A DNA stretch of 64,000 bases from an uncultured Lachnospiraceae bacterium (GCA_934293375.1 CAKQYS010000010.1:1-64000); one strand, 5' to 3'; shown: positions 17,409-27,691, counted from the stretch's first letter. Notes: generated from the letters alone by a model not told the origin. Translations and numbers: made by a program.

Positions 17409-19964
17409 TCACTGAAGATCGGGATCGCTCCCCAGAGGTGTAATTCCGTTTTCTTTGAGCATTTCATTTATTTCATAAATCGAATTCTCAGCGCAGGCCG
17501 CTAAAACACATTGATAAACGTAACCTTCGTTTTTCATCGAATTCAATTTAAAATCCGTTTTACCGAGAAACATCTCAGCCTCTGGCAAAGGCAACTTCAG
17601 ACCTACGCATAATGCAAGAACTGTCTGAACTGAAGTCGGGTATTCCTCATCATTTCTCAACCGCTGTATGGTCTTTTCGCCAACAAGCGAGCGGTCTGCC
17701 AATTGCTTATTTGAGAGCTTTTTCTCTTTTTGCAACGCGACCAGTGTCTCTGCAAAAGAGCCGGGATATCTGCGTAATGCTTCAGAACGGCGCTTTGCGT
17801 TCTTGATCTGATCAAGAAGTGCCTTGTTGTGTGCATTAAGCTCGAAGGAATACTCGACCTGATTTTCAACTGGCGCTGAATTACGCATAAACTGCGTGTA
17901 ATACCCCGCCCCTTGATATTTCGATTGATAACTATATCCCTTCGAGAAGACGACGCAGCATTCATCCATGTGCGAGAGCGCATATTCTGACAGCGTAGCA
18001 TTCCCGGACTGATCTCTCGCTATGTATTTCTCGTTATTGAGAACGAGATGACGATCTGCAAAAATAAACTGTCCGCTGTCAATCAGCTTCTTAAACTCAC
18101 GGTCAAAGCAGTATGCCTTAAACAAATCGGCATAGGGAATAGTGAATGTCTGATTCTTATCCAAGGCACCGGCTTCAAATGAATATCCGCGAACATACTG
18201 ACCATCCACAAACGGATATGCACCCTCAGCTTTGGAATACCCCAGATCCATCAGGCGAACCTTGGCTGCCTGCCTCGACACATCGAACATCTCCGCAAGT
18301 TCATCAATGACATTCTCATAGGCTGCAATGCTCGCATCATCAGCCCCGCCATAAGCTACAAGAAGCTGTTCTACCTTCAAGCGCGTCGTTTTCGCAGGCA
18401 TCAAGATTCTCGGAGCGACACCTTTGGCTTGCCACTCCATCCAGTCTACGGCCTTCCATTTATCTGAATCAGTTGTGTTTGCAGCTATTTGGCACTGGAT
18501 AGCCCTTCCAAGATTATCGTTAGCACCTATCATTTTCATCAACACATGATAAGGCTGATGACGGTACCAGTGGAAACATTCATGAGCCAGAGTAGTGCGC
18601 TTTGTTCCTACAGATCTTTCATAGGAGACACGCGGATCAAGATAAACGGTTCCTCGTTTGGCATTGCGAATTGTAATCTTCCGGTGCTTATCGAGAACAT
18701 TCCCGTTATCAAATATGATAGTCCCAAAGTAAGTAAGATCATCTGACAGAGGAACATCTTCGATAACCTGTAGTTTCATATCGCTGGCTATTGTCTCGAT
18801 TGGAACCCTCATCGGTTTATCCAGTGCTTCCGGACAATACCTTGTCAGGAACTTCTCAGCCTCGCCTTCAAACTGGTCGCGAGAGATAATAGGTACCAGC
18901 TCTCCGGACAGACGGTCATTATCAGATTCCTCTTGCGGCTCACAATTACCAACAGACATGATCCGGAACCCGCTCATATCGATGCCAAGAGTAACCTGAC
19001 AATGGATCTTAAGCCAGCGCTCATTAAAATATCCCTTGCGAGATGCGGATGGCATTTCGACATCGCACGATGCAATTACATCGAAAGCAATCACGCCATC
19101 CTCCGCCTGTTCAATATGGATAACATTCTCGATTTCCATATCAATGACCGATAGTCTTTTCGTGTCACCAGAATGATCCTCTTGAATATAAGCTATGGCC
19201 GCATCCCGGATATCGTCATAACGAGATTGGTCGATCAGTTTCTGCAGTGGGCTTTCATCCTGCGCTTCATAGTAGTCCAGTCTGCTGTCGTTGAGCTCTT
19301 TATGTATTTCACGCCAATTAGGCATGTGCCTATCCATGTGTGCGATGAATGTAGCATCATGCTTTCTTGTGATTAAATGTGTAAGCTCATGCAAAATAAT
19401 ATAATCAAGGCAGGCATACGGTTTCTGGGCGAGCTGCAGGTTGAACCACAGCTTCTTTTTATCTGTGCTGCAGGCACCCCATTTTGTGACCATATATTTC
19501 GTTTGCCAAGAATCACATTTAAGTCCTGTCTGTGTCTCCCACTTAGGCAGACGCTTTTCTATTTCTTCCTTTAGGATCTTCCTATATTCCTCTTTCACAT
19601 AAGCGTCTCGCTGTTTCACGGTACTTTTGGCGCTCATGGATAGAACAATATTCTGATTCTGAATCTCGAAGCTGTTCTTTTGATTGTCCGGCTTGAAGAC
19701 AAGAAAGTATTGCTTCCCCCAGATATACATCGTCTCGCCGGAAACATACTGTCGCTTCGATGCTCTTGGCTGATCCTGAAACTGCGCAATAGCCCTCTTG
19801 ATAAAGCCCAGCTGAGTTCTGGCATAAGCCTCTATAGCTTTATCGTCCACGGATAAAGGCGCAGAAATTACCACATGTCCATCCGGCGGCTTCACCTGAA
19901 GGTGCATATTCTTTATATTCTTTTTTTGTACATCAATCGGAATCCCGGAAATGACAATGCGCAT
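17409..19964 (-). CDS. Double metallopeptidase plus HTH fusion (YgjP-like, ImmA-like)
   Basis: An 851-residue protein with three recognisable parts. Residues about 1-225 are a YgjP/DUF45 domain with KWGACSTDKKKLWFN and the zinc motif LDYIILHELTHLI (HExxH 192-196). Around residues 458-466 lies a second motif, TTLAHECFHWYRHQPYH, which looks like the ImmA/IrrE family. Near residues 740-780 is an XRE-type HTH (NKQLADRSLVGEKTIQRL). YgjP-type genes commonly accompany hsdR, but both peptidases fused to an HTH is unusual. Start and hsdR stop overlap (TAATG), so the two are translationally coupled. ImmA-like proteases cleave repressors; a sensor or regulator of the restriction locus is a reasonable guess. 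Confidence 0.8.
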   Translation of the reverse strand: MRIVISGIPIDVQKKNIKNMHLQVKPPDGHVVISAPLSVDDKAIEAYARTQLGFIKRAIAQFQDQPRASKRQYVSGETMYIWGKQYFLVFKPDNQKNSFEIQNQNIVLSMSAKSTVKQRDAYVKEEYRKILKEEIEKRLPKWETQTGLKCDSWQTKYMVTKWGACSTDKKKLWFNLQLAQKPYACLDYIILHELTHLITRKHDATFIAHMDRHMPNWREIHKELNDSRLDYYEAQDESPLQKLIDQSRYDDIRDAAIAYIQEDHSGDTKRLSVIDMEIENVIHIEQAEDGVIAFDVIASCDVEMPSASRKGYFNERWLKIHCQVTLGIDMSGFRIMSVGNCEPQEESDNDRLSGELVPIISRDQFEGEAEKFLTRYCPEALDKPMRVPIETIASDMKLQVIEDVPLSDDLTYFGTIIFDNGNVLDKHRKITIRNAKRGTVYLDPRVSYERSVGTKRTTLAHECFHWYRHQPYHVLMKMIGANDNLGRAIQCQIAANTTDSDKWKAVDWMEWQAKGVAPRILMPAKTTRLKVEQLLVAYGGADDASIAAYENVIDELAEMFDVSRQAAKVRLMDLGYSKAEGAYPFVDGQYVRGYSFEAGALDKNQTFTIPYADLFKAYCFDREFKKLIDSGQFIFADRHLVLNNEKYIARDQSGNATLSEYALSHMDECCVVFSKGYSYQSKYQGAGYYTQFMRNSAPVENQVEYSFELNAHNKALLDQIKNAKRRSEALRRYPGSFAETLVALQKEKKLSNKQLADRSLVGEKTIQRLRNDEEYPTSVQTVLALCVGLKLPLPEAEMFLGKTDFKLNSMKNEGYVYQCVLAACAENSIYEINEMLKENGITPLGSDPDLQ

Positions 19965-22900
19965 TAATACTCCTCCTGTTTCTCAATGATCTTATAGATG
20001 CGCTCCACCTCGGAATCATCACCCAGAATCTCAAAGAGAGCCTTTTTTATTCTTCTGACAACAACCTGATTATCCCTGAAACCAGACAGAGCTTGCTTTT
20101 TCACGGCTTTGTGAATTCGTAGGGCAAGTTTCTCGTCCTCGCCGGTGTTGTCATAAATAGCCATGAGCGCCTTGCTCTTACGGATGCTTTCCGGATATTT
20201 ATCGTTATCCTCCGGGCAATCAACGTCCTTAGCCAGCTTTATATATTTCTCAAGCATCTCAGCATAGTCAAGAACTCCCTGCTTACGCTCTTCAATGAGC
20301 TTATCAAGGATTTCTGACATTTTTGCGTAGTAGCGCGGATTGACAGTGACCTTTTCGATAACCTTCTTACGGATGTTATTCTCGATGGCCTCTGCTGCAC
20401 CTTCTTTGTGGCCGCTATCGCCTTCACCGGTAAGCGTCTCACCCTGCTTTGCTACAAAATCCAATAGAGTAAGATCATCAAAATCGCCAATCTTCTCAGC
20501 ATCCGCTGCCGTGATATAGTTATCGATCATCTTTCTCATATCAGGCTCATAGGCCTTCAAATCTAGGAAGTCACCACTGGCCGTACCGATGGTTTTCTTC
20601 AACTCAATGTAGAAAGTGACCTTCTTGTCATATTCATTCAGTTTGCCAGATGAGATGTCATCAACCAGATATGGTTTTGCTTCCGCGAACGCTCTGACAA
20701 GACTGCTCACCAGACGATAGAGTTTTTCTCTCAGGCGTGCATAAATCTCGTCGCTCTCCTCCGACTGACCGGAAACACCACAGAAATAATGGATGTACTG
20801 GATTTCCCCACGAGGTTCCTCGACGCCTTCGCAGAGTTCTTCGACGGCATCATACACTTCCTCAAAATAGGATACCGTAGCATCGTGGCGATCCTTAACA
20901 AGTCCTTTTACATCCTCCGGATCATATCCTTCAAAAGCTCCGGAAGTATAGTCCTTCATTGCAGTCTGGAGTTGTCCAAACAGCTGCTTGTAATCCACGA
21001 TATAGCCGAAGTCTTTACTATCATCATCAAGGCGATTGACGCGGCAAATCGCCTGAAACAGGCCGTGATCCTGCATCCTCTTGTCGATGTAAAGGTAGGT
21101 ACAAGGAGGCGCATCAAATCCGGTGAGGAGCTTGTCCACGACGATAAGGAGCTTCATATTCGCGGGCTCCTCTACGAATTTGCGCTTTGCCTCCTTTTCA
21201 AATTCCTCCACCTTAGCCTGAACCGATCCTGCATTCGGAAGGTCAGACGGATCAAGCCCCAGCATCTTCAAATACGTCTCATATTTGAGGAAGGTTTCAG
21301 TATCATCCTCATCGCTGACAGTATCAGTGCGCAGTTCGCCCTTGTTCGGTGTATAGGAAGATATGATGGCACACTTCTTAAAGCCCATCTGTTGGAAGAT
21401 TTCGTAATACTTACAAGCCGTAGGAATACCATCAGCTACAAGAATCGCATTACCGTTTCCATCCATCAGTCGCGGCTTCATATTAAAGTCCTGAATGATG
21501 TCCCATGCAACCTTTTCCAGACGAGAGCGGGAGCTATATACCTTCTGCATCGTGCCCCACTTTTCCTTGAGCTTTGCTTTAGCACGAGAAGAGAGGCCTC
21601 TGGTCTTTACATCAAACCACTGGTCAACACGATCCTGCGAAGATAAATCCTGTGGAACATCACGATATTCATAACGCAAATCAAGCACGACACCATCGGC
21701 AACGCCTTCGTTATATTTATAAGCATGGATATATGTACCGAAAACTTCGATACTGATCTTTTTATCCTTTTTCAGCAACGGAGTCCCCGTAAAGCCGATA
21801 AATACAGCATTCGGCATGATAGTCTTCATCGCTGTATGGAGTTTACCGGACTGCGTTCTGTGGCATTCGTCAACAAATACCACAAGATTTCCCTTTGCCT
21901 CGAAATCGGCAGGGAGGGAGGCTTTCAGCTCTTCAATATACTTATCGTAGTCATTTTCTGTCGCTTCTCCGCCACGACGGCCAAACTTATGCACCAGAGA
22001 GCAGATCAACGAATCATCATATACATTCAGGCGATTCAGCAAATCCTTACCGCTCTTGGTACGAACAATATTCTCATCCACGCCAGTGAATGTTTTCTCT
22101 ATCTGCTCATCAAGCTCATCTCGGTCTGTCACAATTAGGACACGGGCATTAAGCTCAGCCCAATGTGTCAGAATCCACTTCGCAAGCCATACCATTGTCA
22201 GCGTTTTGCCGGAACCCTGTGTATGCCACAGGATGCCGCCCATCGGTTTATCCGGATCTCTATTCGGATTATGAAGCTCCGTTCTCAGATTATTAAGCCT
22301 CTGCTGGGTACGCTTGATACCAAAATACTGATTATACCGACACACCTTTTTGATGCCTTTATCAAATACGACAAAATTCATGATAAGGTCGATGAAACGC
22401 TCCTTATCGAACATGGCATATATCTGCTTTAAGAGCTTATTTTCAATTCCTGCGCAGGTTTCGCTAATACGAATATCCACCGGATCACGCTCCTCCTCAT
22501 GTTCTTTGAAGCCGTCATCCTTCCACTCCATATAAAACTTTTCTCCTGTCAGAAGCGTGCCGTAGCGCAGACCTTCTGATTCGTTTCCGGCCATGCAGAA
22601 CTGCATGGTAGTAAAGAAGCCTCGAATAAAGGAGTCCTTCTGGTTTGTGAGATTCTGGCGGATGCCTTCGGACACGGAGATGCTGCTTCGCTTTAATTCG
22701 ATAACGGCCACAGCAATACCATTCAAATAGATGACAAGATCCGGCCTCTTCTCCTGCTGCTCAACAACAGTTACTTCCTCAGCGATTGCAAAGTCATTAT
22801 TCAGCGGATTAGCCTCGTCGATAAGTTCAACTGTCACCGGAGGCTTCTCCGGGCTCTCACTGACCGGAATGCCGTACTTCAACCGCGAATACACTGTCTT

Positions 22901-23143
22901 ATTGGCATCATAGACCCCACGAGAAAGATTTCCTGCTTCCTGCTGAAGCTGCATAACGGCAGCATCTATCAGTTTGTCTGCATAGCCCTTCAGGCGAAGA
23001 TACTGGCGCAGGCGATCTTCGTTGATGTTCTTATTCTGATAATCCGACAGGTTACCGATATACTGATAGCCTAAGATTTCCGGATCTTTAAAGAAGCGGA
23101 TCACTCTTTCCTGTGTTTTGATTTCGGCATCCCCAATACTCAT
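19964..23143 (-). CDS. hsdR: Type I restriction enzyme R subunit (HsdR)
   Basis: A 1059-residue motor and nuclease subunit. The N-terminal endonuclease site is RPDLVIYLNGIAVAVIELK (D135, E149-x-K151). The helicase part shows Walker A LWHTQGSGKT (306-315), the DEAD-like VVFVDECHRTQ, motif III GFTGTPL and motif VI FQAICRVNRLDD. With HsdM and HsdS it translocates unmodified DNA by ATP hydrolysis and cuts at a distance. The order M-S-R with 15 bp between hsdS and hsdR indicates one operon. Length and motifs are complete, so it is probably functional. Confidence 0.95.
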   Translation of the reverse strand: MSIGDAEIKTQERVIRFFKDPEILGYQYIGNLSDYQNKNINEDRLRQYLRLKGYADKLIDAAVMQLQQEAGNLSRGVYDANKTVYSRLKYGIPVSESPEKPPVTVELIDEANPLNNDFAIAEEVTVVEQQEKRPDLVIYLNGIAVAVIELKRSSISVSEGIRQNLTNQKDSFIRGFFTTMQFCMAGNESEGLRYGTLLTGEKFYMEWKDDGFKEHEEERDPVDIRISETCAGIENKLLKQIYAMFDKERFIDLIMNFVVFDKGIKKVCRYNQYFGIKRTQQRLNNLRTELHNPNRDPDKPMGGILWHTQGSGKTLTMVWLAKWILTHWAELNARVLIVTDRDELDEQIEKTFTGVDENIVRTKSGKDLLNRLNVYDDSLICSLVHKFGRRGGEATENDYDKYIEELKASLPADFEAKGNLVVFVDECHRTQSGKLHTAMKTIMPNAVFIGFTGTPLLKKDKKISIEVFGTYIHAYKYNEGVADGVVLDLRYEYRDVPQDLSSQDRVDQWFDVKTRGLSSRAKAKLKEKWGTMQKVYSSRSRLEKVAWDIIQDFNMKPRLMDGNGNAILVADGIPTACKYYEIFQQMGFKKCAIISSYTPNKGELRTDTVSDEDDTETFLKYETYLKMLGLDPSDLPNAGSVQAKVEEFEKEAKRKFVEEPANMKLLIVVDKLLTGFDAPPCTYLYIDKRMQDHGLFQAICRVNRLDDDSKDFGYIVDYKQLFGQLQTAMKDYTSGAFEGYDPEDVKGLVKDRHDATVSYFEEVYDAVEELCEGVEEPRGEIQYIHYFCGVSGQSEESDEIYARLREKLYRLVSSLVRAFAEAKPYLVDDISSGKLNEYDKKVTFYIELKKTIGTASGDFLDLKAYEPDMRKMIDNYITAADAEKIGDFDDLTLLDFVAKQGETLTGEGDSGHKEGAAEAIENNIRKKVIEKVTVNPRYYAKMSEILDKLIEERKQGVLDYAEMLEKYIKLAKDVDCPEDNDKYPESIRKSKALMAIYDNTGEDEKLALRIHKAVKKQALSGFRDNQVVVRRIKKALFEILGDDSEVERIYKIIEKQEEY

Positions 23144-23158
23144 TCGACAGGCACCTCC

Positions 23159-24415
23159 TTACATCAATCTGACCTTACCGGTCAGCAGTTCTTCCATCAT
23201 TCCTTGTTTTACTTTTTGATATTTTTCCAGTTTCGCTTCGAGCTTATGAATATCGGAATCCATATCAAAGAGAATAGCTGCTATAGCTTCCTGCTCCTCT
23301 TTTGTAGGCGGTACATAGAGATCAAACTTTACAAGGTCTTTCTGATACAAATGATTGATCGTAGAACCCGCTGATAGTTGTTGCAGGAAATCCTTAAACA
23401 CAGATGATTCCAGCACATAGAACATAAAGTGAGCTGTGTATGCATCTGTAATGGGTTTTACAAGGAATACTCCACTATTCAATGTTGCTGGTCTTTTCAG
23501 ATCAGATACAAATGCAACTTTTCCAATGGTTCCGTCTTTAGTAAGAAGAAGGTCTCCGTTTGATACTTGGATATTTGTATCTTGTGCGTACCTGTCATAG
23601 TCCACATAATGGCATCCGCCCCAGTCAATGCGTCCGTCTTTGAAGTCGGTTCCAGTAATTAAGTATGAATATCCCTCGTCCAAATACTCAGCAGTAGTTA
23701 ATCCTTGCCAACCTATACGCGCCTTGAGCCTTGAATTTTTTGCAAGATTGATTTTAATCCAATCTCCCGTGAAGCCATCAAGACGCTTCTTCCCAGTAAT
23801 AAGCGACTGCATTGTACCCTGTTGCATATTTTTCTTTTTAACAATCAATTCCTGAAGCTTAGTTATTAATGAGTCTATTCCTGTGAGCGTTTCTGCAATT
23901 CGTTTTTGCTCTTTAATATCAAGCGCAGGCACAAGGAGCTTTTTGACATCATCTTTATAAATTGCTCCTAAAGAAGTACTTGCATTAATAGCCTTTATTT
24001 TTTTCTGCCCTTCTCCTGACAAAAAATAATAATATAGAAACCGGCTATCCATTCCATCATTTAACTTAAGCAGGTATAAGTTTGGAGCCAATGTTGCATA
24101 TTTTGATCTCATTTGGAAAAAATATATTTTTCCGATTTCACCTCTTTTTGCCATTAATAATTCGCCACCAAATAAAGAGGTCTTTTCCAAAAATTTATAT
24201 GAGTATTCATCGGCATACCTAACATCCGCCATGCTTAAATTCTGTTCTAAGTCAGTTGCCCTAACATACCATGCATACCCATGTCCCCACTCAGTATGAA
24301 CGTTAGCAGCCATATCAGCAAAGCTTCCATTCGCGTCATAATCGGTAAGTAGGTCTAAATAGTCGTTTAGTGGTTTAAAATCCCAAGTCTCACACTTGCT
24401 ATTCTCGTTTACCAT
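23159..24415 (-). CDS. hsdS: Type I restriction specificity subunit (HsdS)
   Basis: A 418-residue protein with two target recognition domains, each followed by a conserved spacer helix: KRIAETLTGIDSLITKLQEL then LITGKKRLDGF, and EAIAAILFDMDSDIHKLEAK then LLTGKVRLM. Each recognition domain reads one half of a bipartite DNA target and sets specificity for methylation and cutting. The ATG overlaps the hsdM stop by 7 bp (ATGGTAA). No second partial hsdS or inverted repeats were seen nearby, so there is no sign of shuffling. Confidence 0.95.
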   Translation of the reverse strand: MVNENSKCETWDFKPLNDYLDLLTDYDANGSFADMAANVHTEWGHGYAWYVRATDLEQNLSMADVRYADEYSYKFLEKTSLFGGELLMAKRGEIGKIYFFQMRSKYATLAPNLYLLKLNDGMDSRFLYYYFLSGEGQKKIKAINASTSLGAIYKDDVKKLLVPALDIKEQKRIAETLTGIDSLITKLQELIVKKKNMQQGTMQSLITGKKRLDGFTGDWIKINLAKNSRLKARIGWQGLTTAEYLDEGYSYLITGTDFKDGRIDWGGCHYVDYDRYAQDTNIQVSNGDLLLTKDGTIGKVAFVSDLKRPATLNSGVFLVKPITDAYTAHFMFYVLESSVFKDFLQQLSAGSTINHLYQKDLVKFDLYVPPTKEEQEAIAAILFDMDSDIHKLEAKLEKYQKVKQGMMEELLTGKVRLM

Positions 24416-27081
24416 CGGAATCCCATCCTTTCCAGATGAGACTTTACTACGGCCTCATACTCTGTTGTATCTCTTTCAAGTTCAGGAAGAGTATTTTCAT
24501 AGCGTTCTGCGAGCTCAACTATTCTATTAGTCAAGCGATGAGAAATCGCAGCATACAAATCAGCTATACCGGAGAAGATGCTATCAAACCACTTCTTGTT
24601 CACCAGCAGATCCATAATCTCTTCATTTGTCAGACTGTCATACCTTGCTCTGCACTTCTCATCAAGCGCCTTGTTCAAATCCTTTACAATCTTGTTGTAG
24701 TCGGACACTTTGCCACAAAGGTCTAAAGCCTGTCTTAGTTGATTTACATCATCCTGCAGGCTTTCCGGTATGTTCTCTACTGTACGAATAATAAATAGGC
24801 GCAGCATGATAGAAGACTTTGTAACAGTTCCTTTTTCTGTTACTGCACTTTCGCAAAGAGGGTGTCCAACCAGATATGCCTGAAGGCGCTTCTTCTGCAT
24901 CGGAAGCTGATCCATCAAAAGTTCCAGCTCTATGGTTTCCTCCGTCTCTACATGCTGAGTGAGTTCCTCAATCTTGGCTTCTAAGTCCTTAGCCTTGACT
25001 TTTCCGTTCTCAGCCACATCGGCAAGAGCAGATTCTTCATCGGCGCTCTCAACCAGATCAGAAAGCAAGGATTCTGTTTCTGCGACAACATTCTCGGCTT
25101 CCTCTATGGCATTCTTCTCCTCACGGAAGAAGGCATCTATCACGATGGCCTTTGGAATCAATCTTCCTTCCCATCCGGTGACTTTCATCTCGCCTTTATT
25201 CTTGCCCTGCGTGATCTCTTCCTCGATATTGTCCGTCGCTCTGGCATTGGCATAGCCATCCGGCTCACTGATGATCAAAGAAACATCATCATTCATAACC
25301 TCGTTCCAATAAGCCAACAAAACCTGATAAACATCGTATTTATCGATCAGTGTCAGGTGCTCAAACTCAGCGAGAATATCCTCTGCAAGACTTACAATCA
25401 ACTCCCTTGCGGATACATCCTCGTCAAGGGCAGAAAGGACAGAATACTCCTTGGACTTCCATGCCGCAAAAGCCTCGTCGAGTTTTTCACCGTATTCTGA
25501 GAACTCGGCGTTTTTATATATCGTCTGACGGATATTCTCATGCTCCACATTCAGGCTGTAATACTTATCGCTAATCGCCGTCAGCAACTCAGCCTTCAGC
25601 GAAGGGAACACCTCCCAATACTTAGACAGACTGTCAATATCAACCGCCGGAATGCCACCATGAATATGCGCATAGATATCCTGAATATCCTCCGGATCTG
25701 TGGAGTCAATATAGCGAGTGATGTTCAGGTTATACCCGTTTTTCTTTTCGATTTCATCGTTTGGTGCGAAACGCGCATACTTTGGATCTGTAGTTATCTG
25801 CTCATTAAATGTCGTAATGATTCTATAGATATCACGTTCACGCAAACGATTCTTGTTGCCGTCCTTAACATACCCACGGCTGGCATCAATCATAAAGATG
25901 CCTTGTCGGTTTGCAGCTCCTTCTTTATCAATCACGAGCACGCAGGCGGCTATGCCGGTGCCGTAAAACAAGTTTGCCGGAAGGCTGATAATGCCCTTGA
26001 TCCAGTGCTTCTTTATAATTGCTTCTCTAATAGTCGCTTCGGCATTTCCACGGAACAGAACACCATGAGGGAGAATAACCGCAGCCTTGCCATTTGATTT
26101 CAAAGTTTTAAGGATATGCATAAGCCAAGCATAGTCTCCATTCTTTTCCGGAGGCATATCCCCATGGCCCTCAAACCGACCATATTCTTTACCGGCAATT
26201 CCATCGCGCCAATTTTTCATAGAAAAAGGCGGATTCGCCACTATGTAATCAAAACGCTCAAGTACGGAATTATCAGATTTATCCATATACTGCGGATTTG
26301 AGAACGTATTACCGCTCTTAATGATAATTTCAGCCTTACGGTGTAGAACAGCATTCATCTTAGCAAGACCAGCTGTTGTGCTTTCTTTTTCCTGACCATA
26401 ACCCATAATTGGAAATGGCGCTGCATCGATAGCCCGAATCAACAAACTACCACTACCACAAGCCGGATCGCATACCGTGGCGCTGGTATCCGTGCAGCGA
26501 CTGATACCTACCACATTGGCGAGGATTCTGGAAACCTCTGCAGGTGTATAGAATTGTCCCTTGCTCTTTCCGCTTTCTGTAGCGAATTTGCGCATCAAAT
26601 ATTCGTAGGCGTCTCCGATGATGTCATCGCCTTCAGCCTTGTTCCGGGAGAAGTCCAGTTCCGGACGCTGGAAGATGGATATGAGATCGGTCAACTTATC
26701 GACCATTTCCTTACCGCTTCCCAGTTTCTTCTCATCGTTAAAATGTGCAATATCAATAACGCCCTTCAGGTCAGTATTTTCGTCAGCAAGACGGGCAATG
26801 ATCTTATCCATACCCTCGCCGATGTTCTTCTTTCCCTTAAGCGCAATAAAGTCATCAAAGGAGCAGCCCGTCCGCTTCTCCGGATCGGGATCTTTGTCGT
26901 GTGCCTTATCGAAGACCTTGATGTCCTCGTAGGCTCCCTTATTCTTAAATTTATCAGTGACATACTTCATGAACAGAAGCGTCAGGATATAGTCCTTATA
27001 TTCCGAGGAATCCATGCCTCCGCGAAGTTTGTCGCAGCTCGCCCAAAGCGATGCATATAATTGTGTTTTCTTGACAGCCAT
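24409..27081 (-). CDS. hsdM: Type I restriction modification methylase (HsdM)
   Basis: An 890-residue N6-adenine methyltransferase. It starts with the HsdM N-terminal bundle (LWASCDKLRGGMDSSEYKDY), has SAM motif I VCDPACGSGSLL and the catalytic motif FDYIVANPPFSMKNW, and ends in a long coiled C-terminal extension (EEAENVVAETESLLSDL onwards) of a form common in Firmicutes type I systems. It methylates the site chosen by HsdS. The gene is 48 bp downstream of a small HTH gene that may control the operon. No frameshift or missing motif is seen. Confidence 0.95.
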   Translation of the reverse strand: MAVKKTQLYASLWASCDKLRGGMDSSEYKDYILTLLFMKYVTDKFKNKGAYEDIKVFDKAHDKDPDPEKRTGCSFDDFIALKGKKNIGEGMDKIIARLADENTDLKGVIDIAHFNDEKKLGSGKEMVDKLTDLISIFQRPELDFSRNKAEGDDIIGDAYEYLMRKFATESGKSKGQFYTPAEVSRILANVVGISRCTDTSATVCDPACGSGSLLIRAIDAAPFPIMGYGQEKESTTAGLAKMNAVLHRKAEIIIKSGNTFSNPQYMDKSDNSVLERFDYIVANPPFSMKNWRDGIAGKEYGRFEGHGDMPPEKNGDYAWLMHILKTLKSNGKAAVILPHGVLFRGNAEATIREAIIKKHWIKGIISLPANLFYGTGIAACVLVIDKEGAANRQGIFMIDASRGYVKDGNKNRLRERDIYRIITTFNEQITTDPKYARFAPNDEIEKKNGYNLNITRYIDSTDPEDIQDIYAHIHGGIPAVDIDSLSKYWEVFPSLKAELLTAISDKYYSLNVEHENIRQTIYKNAEFSEYGEKLDEAFAAWKSKEYSVLSALDEDVSARELIVSLAEDILAEFEHLTLIDKYDVYQVLLAYWNEVMNDDVSLIISEPDGYANARATDNIEEEITQGKNKGEMKVTGWEGRLIPKAIVIDAFFREEKNAIEEAENVVAETESLLSDLVESADEESALADVAENGKVKAKDLEAKIEELTQHVETEETIELELLMDQLPMQKKRLQAYLVGHPLCESAVTEKGTVTKSSIMLRLFIIRTVENIPESLQDDVNQLRQALDLCGKVSDYNKIVKDLNKALDEKCRARYDSLTNEEIMDLLVNKKWFDSIFSGIADLYAAISHRLTNRIVELAERYENTLPELERDTTEYEAVVKSHLERMGFRW

Positions 27082-27129
27082 TTTTTGCCTGCTCCTTGTC
27101 TAATGATTTTCTTTGATTTTCAGTGCGAA

Positions 27130-27324
27130 TCAGTCAGCGCTCTTACCGCTCTTAACCCATTCATCGAGTTCGGAAATTTTAAACTTCCACTGTTTTCCGA
27201 TTTTTTGAGCAGGCAAACCTTCCTTACCATTTCTGATCCAGCTGCGAAGAGTAACTGTTTTGATTCCTAAATATTCCGCAGCTTCATCTATGCTTATCCA
27301 TTTGTCATTCATGATTTCTTCCAT
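27130..27324 (-). CDS. Excisionase-like HTH protein
   Basis: A 64-residue protein of the MerR/excisionase HTH_17 type (WISIDEAAEYLGIKTVTLRS, WIRNGKEGLPAQKIG, WKFKISELDEWVKS). The ATG at 27324 follows GAGGTGAGAGC; a second Met four residues later is possible. As first gene of the restriction operon it may act as its regulator, like controller proteins, or be a leftover excision factor. The context favours a regulator because no integrase is adjacent. Confidence 0.8.
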   Translation of the reverse strand: MEEIMNDKWISIDEAAEYLGIKTVTLRSWIRNGKEGLPAQKIGKQWKFKISELDEWVKSGKSAD

Positions 27325-27455
27325 GCTCTCACCTCGTGATTTGAATCTAAATACAGCTCAACTATTTTAGTATACACCATAAATGTGAATTTTTCAAGAG
27401 TTTGCTGTTATTTGTTGATATTATTTTTTATTTGTGCGTTCTTAAAATTCCCCAC

Positions 27456-27484
27456 CGGACACAACTATGTCTGGTCTTTTTTTA
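27456..27484 (+). terminator. Plus-strand intrinsic terminator or attenuator
   Basis: CCGGACA, loop CAACTA, TGTCTGG (7 bp with one G-T pair) followed by a TCTTTTTTT run. No plus-strand gene lies upstream between here and the promoter region of the HTH gene, so it may end a short untranslated transcript or antisense RNA. The rest of 27325-27691 holds no clear gene, although a plus-strand frame is open from 27604 to 27793. Confidence 0.6.
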
Positions 27485-27691
27485 TCCATTTTTCAATATA
27501 AAGTTCATCTTGACCTTCTCGTTTCTGCCTATCAGCACCGCAAAAACGGACATGCCTGTGTCTGAGGTTCCAATCCCGAAAAATGGCATACTTGCCTTAG
27601 CACGTGGGAGCCATCTGCGCAGGGTGTTTCCGGTTCCACGTGACTACCGATGACAATCAAATACTGTACCGATCACCGGAAGTGAGGTGCA

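Noticed and set aside
20789..21646. 285-codon plus-strand ORF
   Set aside because: Antisense to the well-supported hsdR; no ribosome site and no recognisable domain.
25540..26097. 185-codon plus-strand ORF
   Set aside because: Antisense shadow of hsdM across its catalytic motifs.
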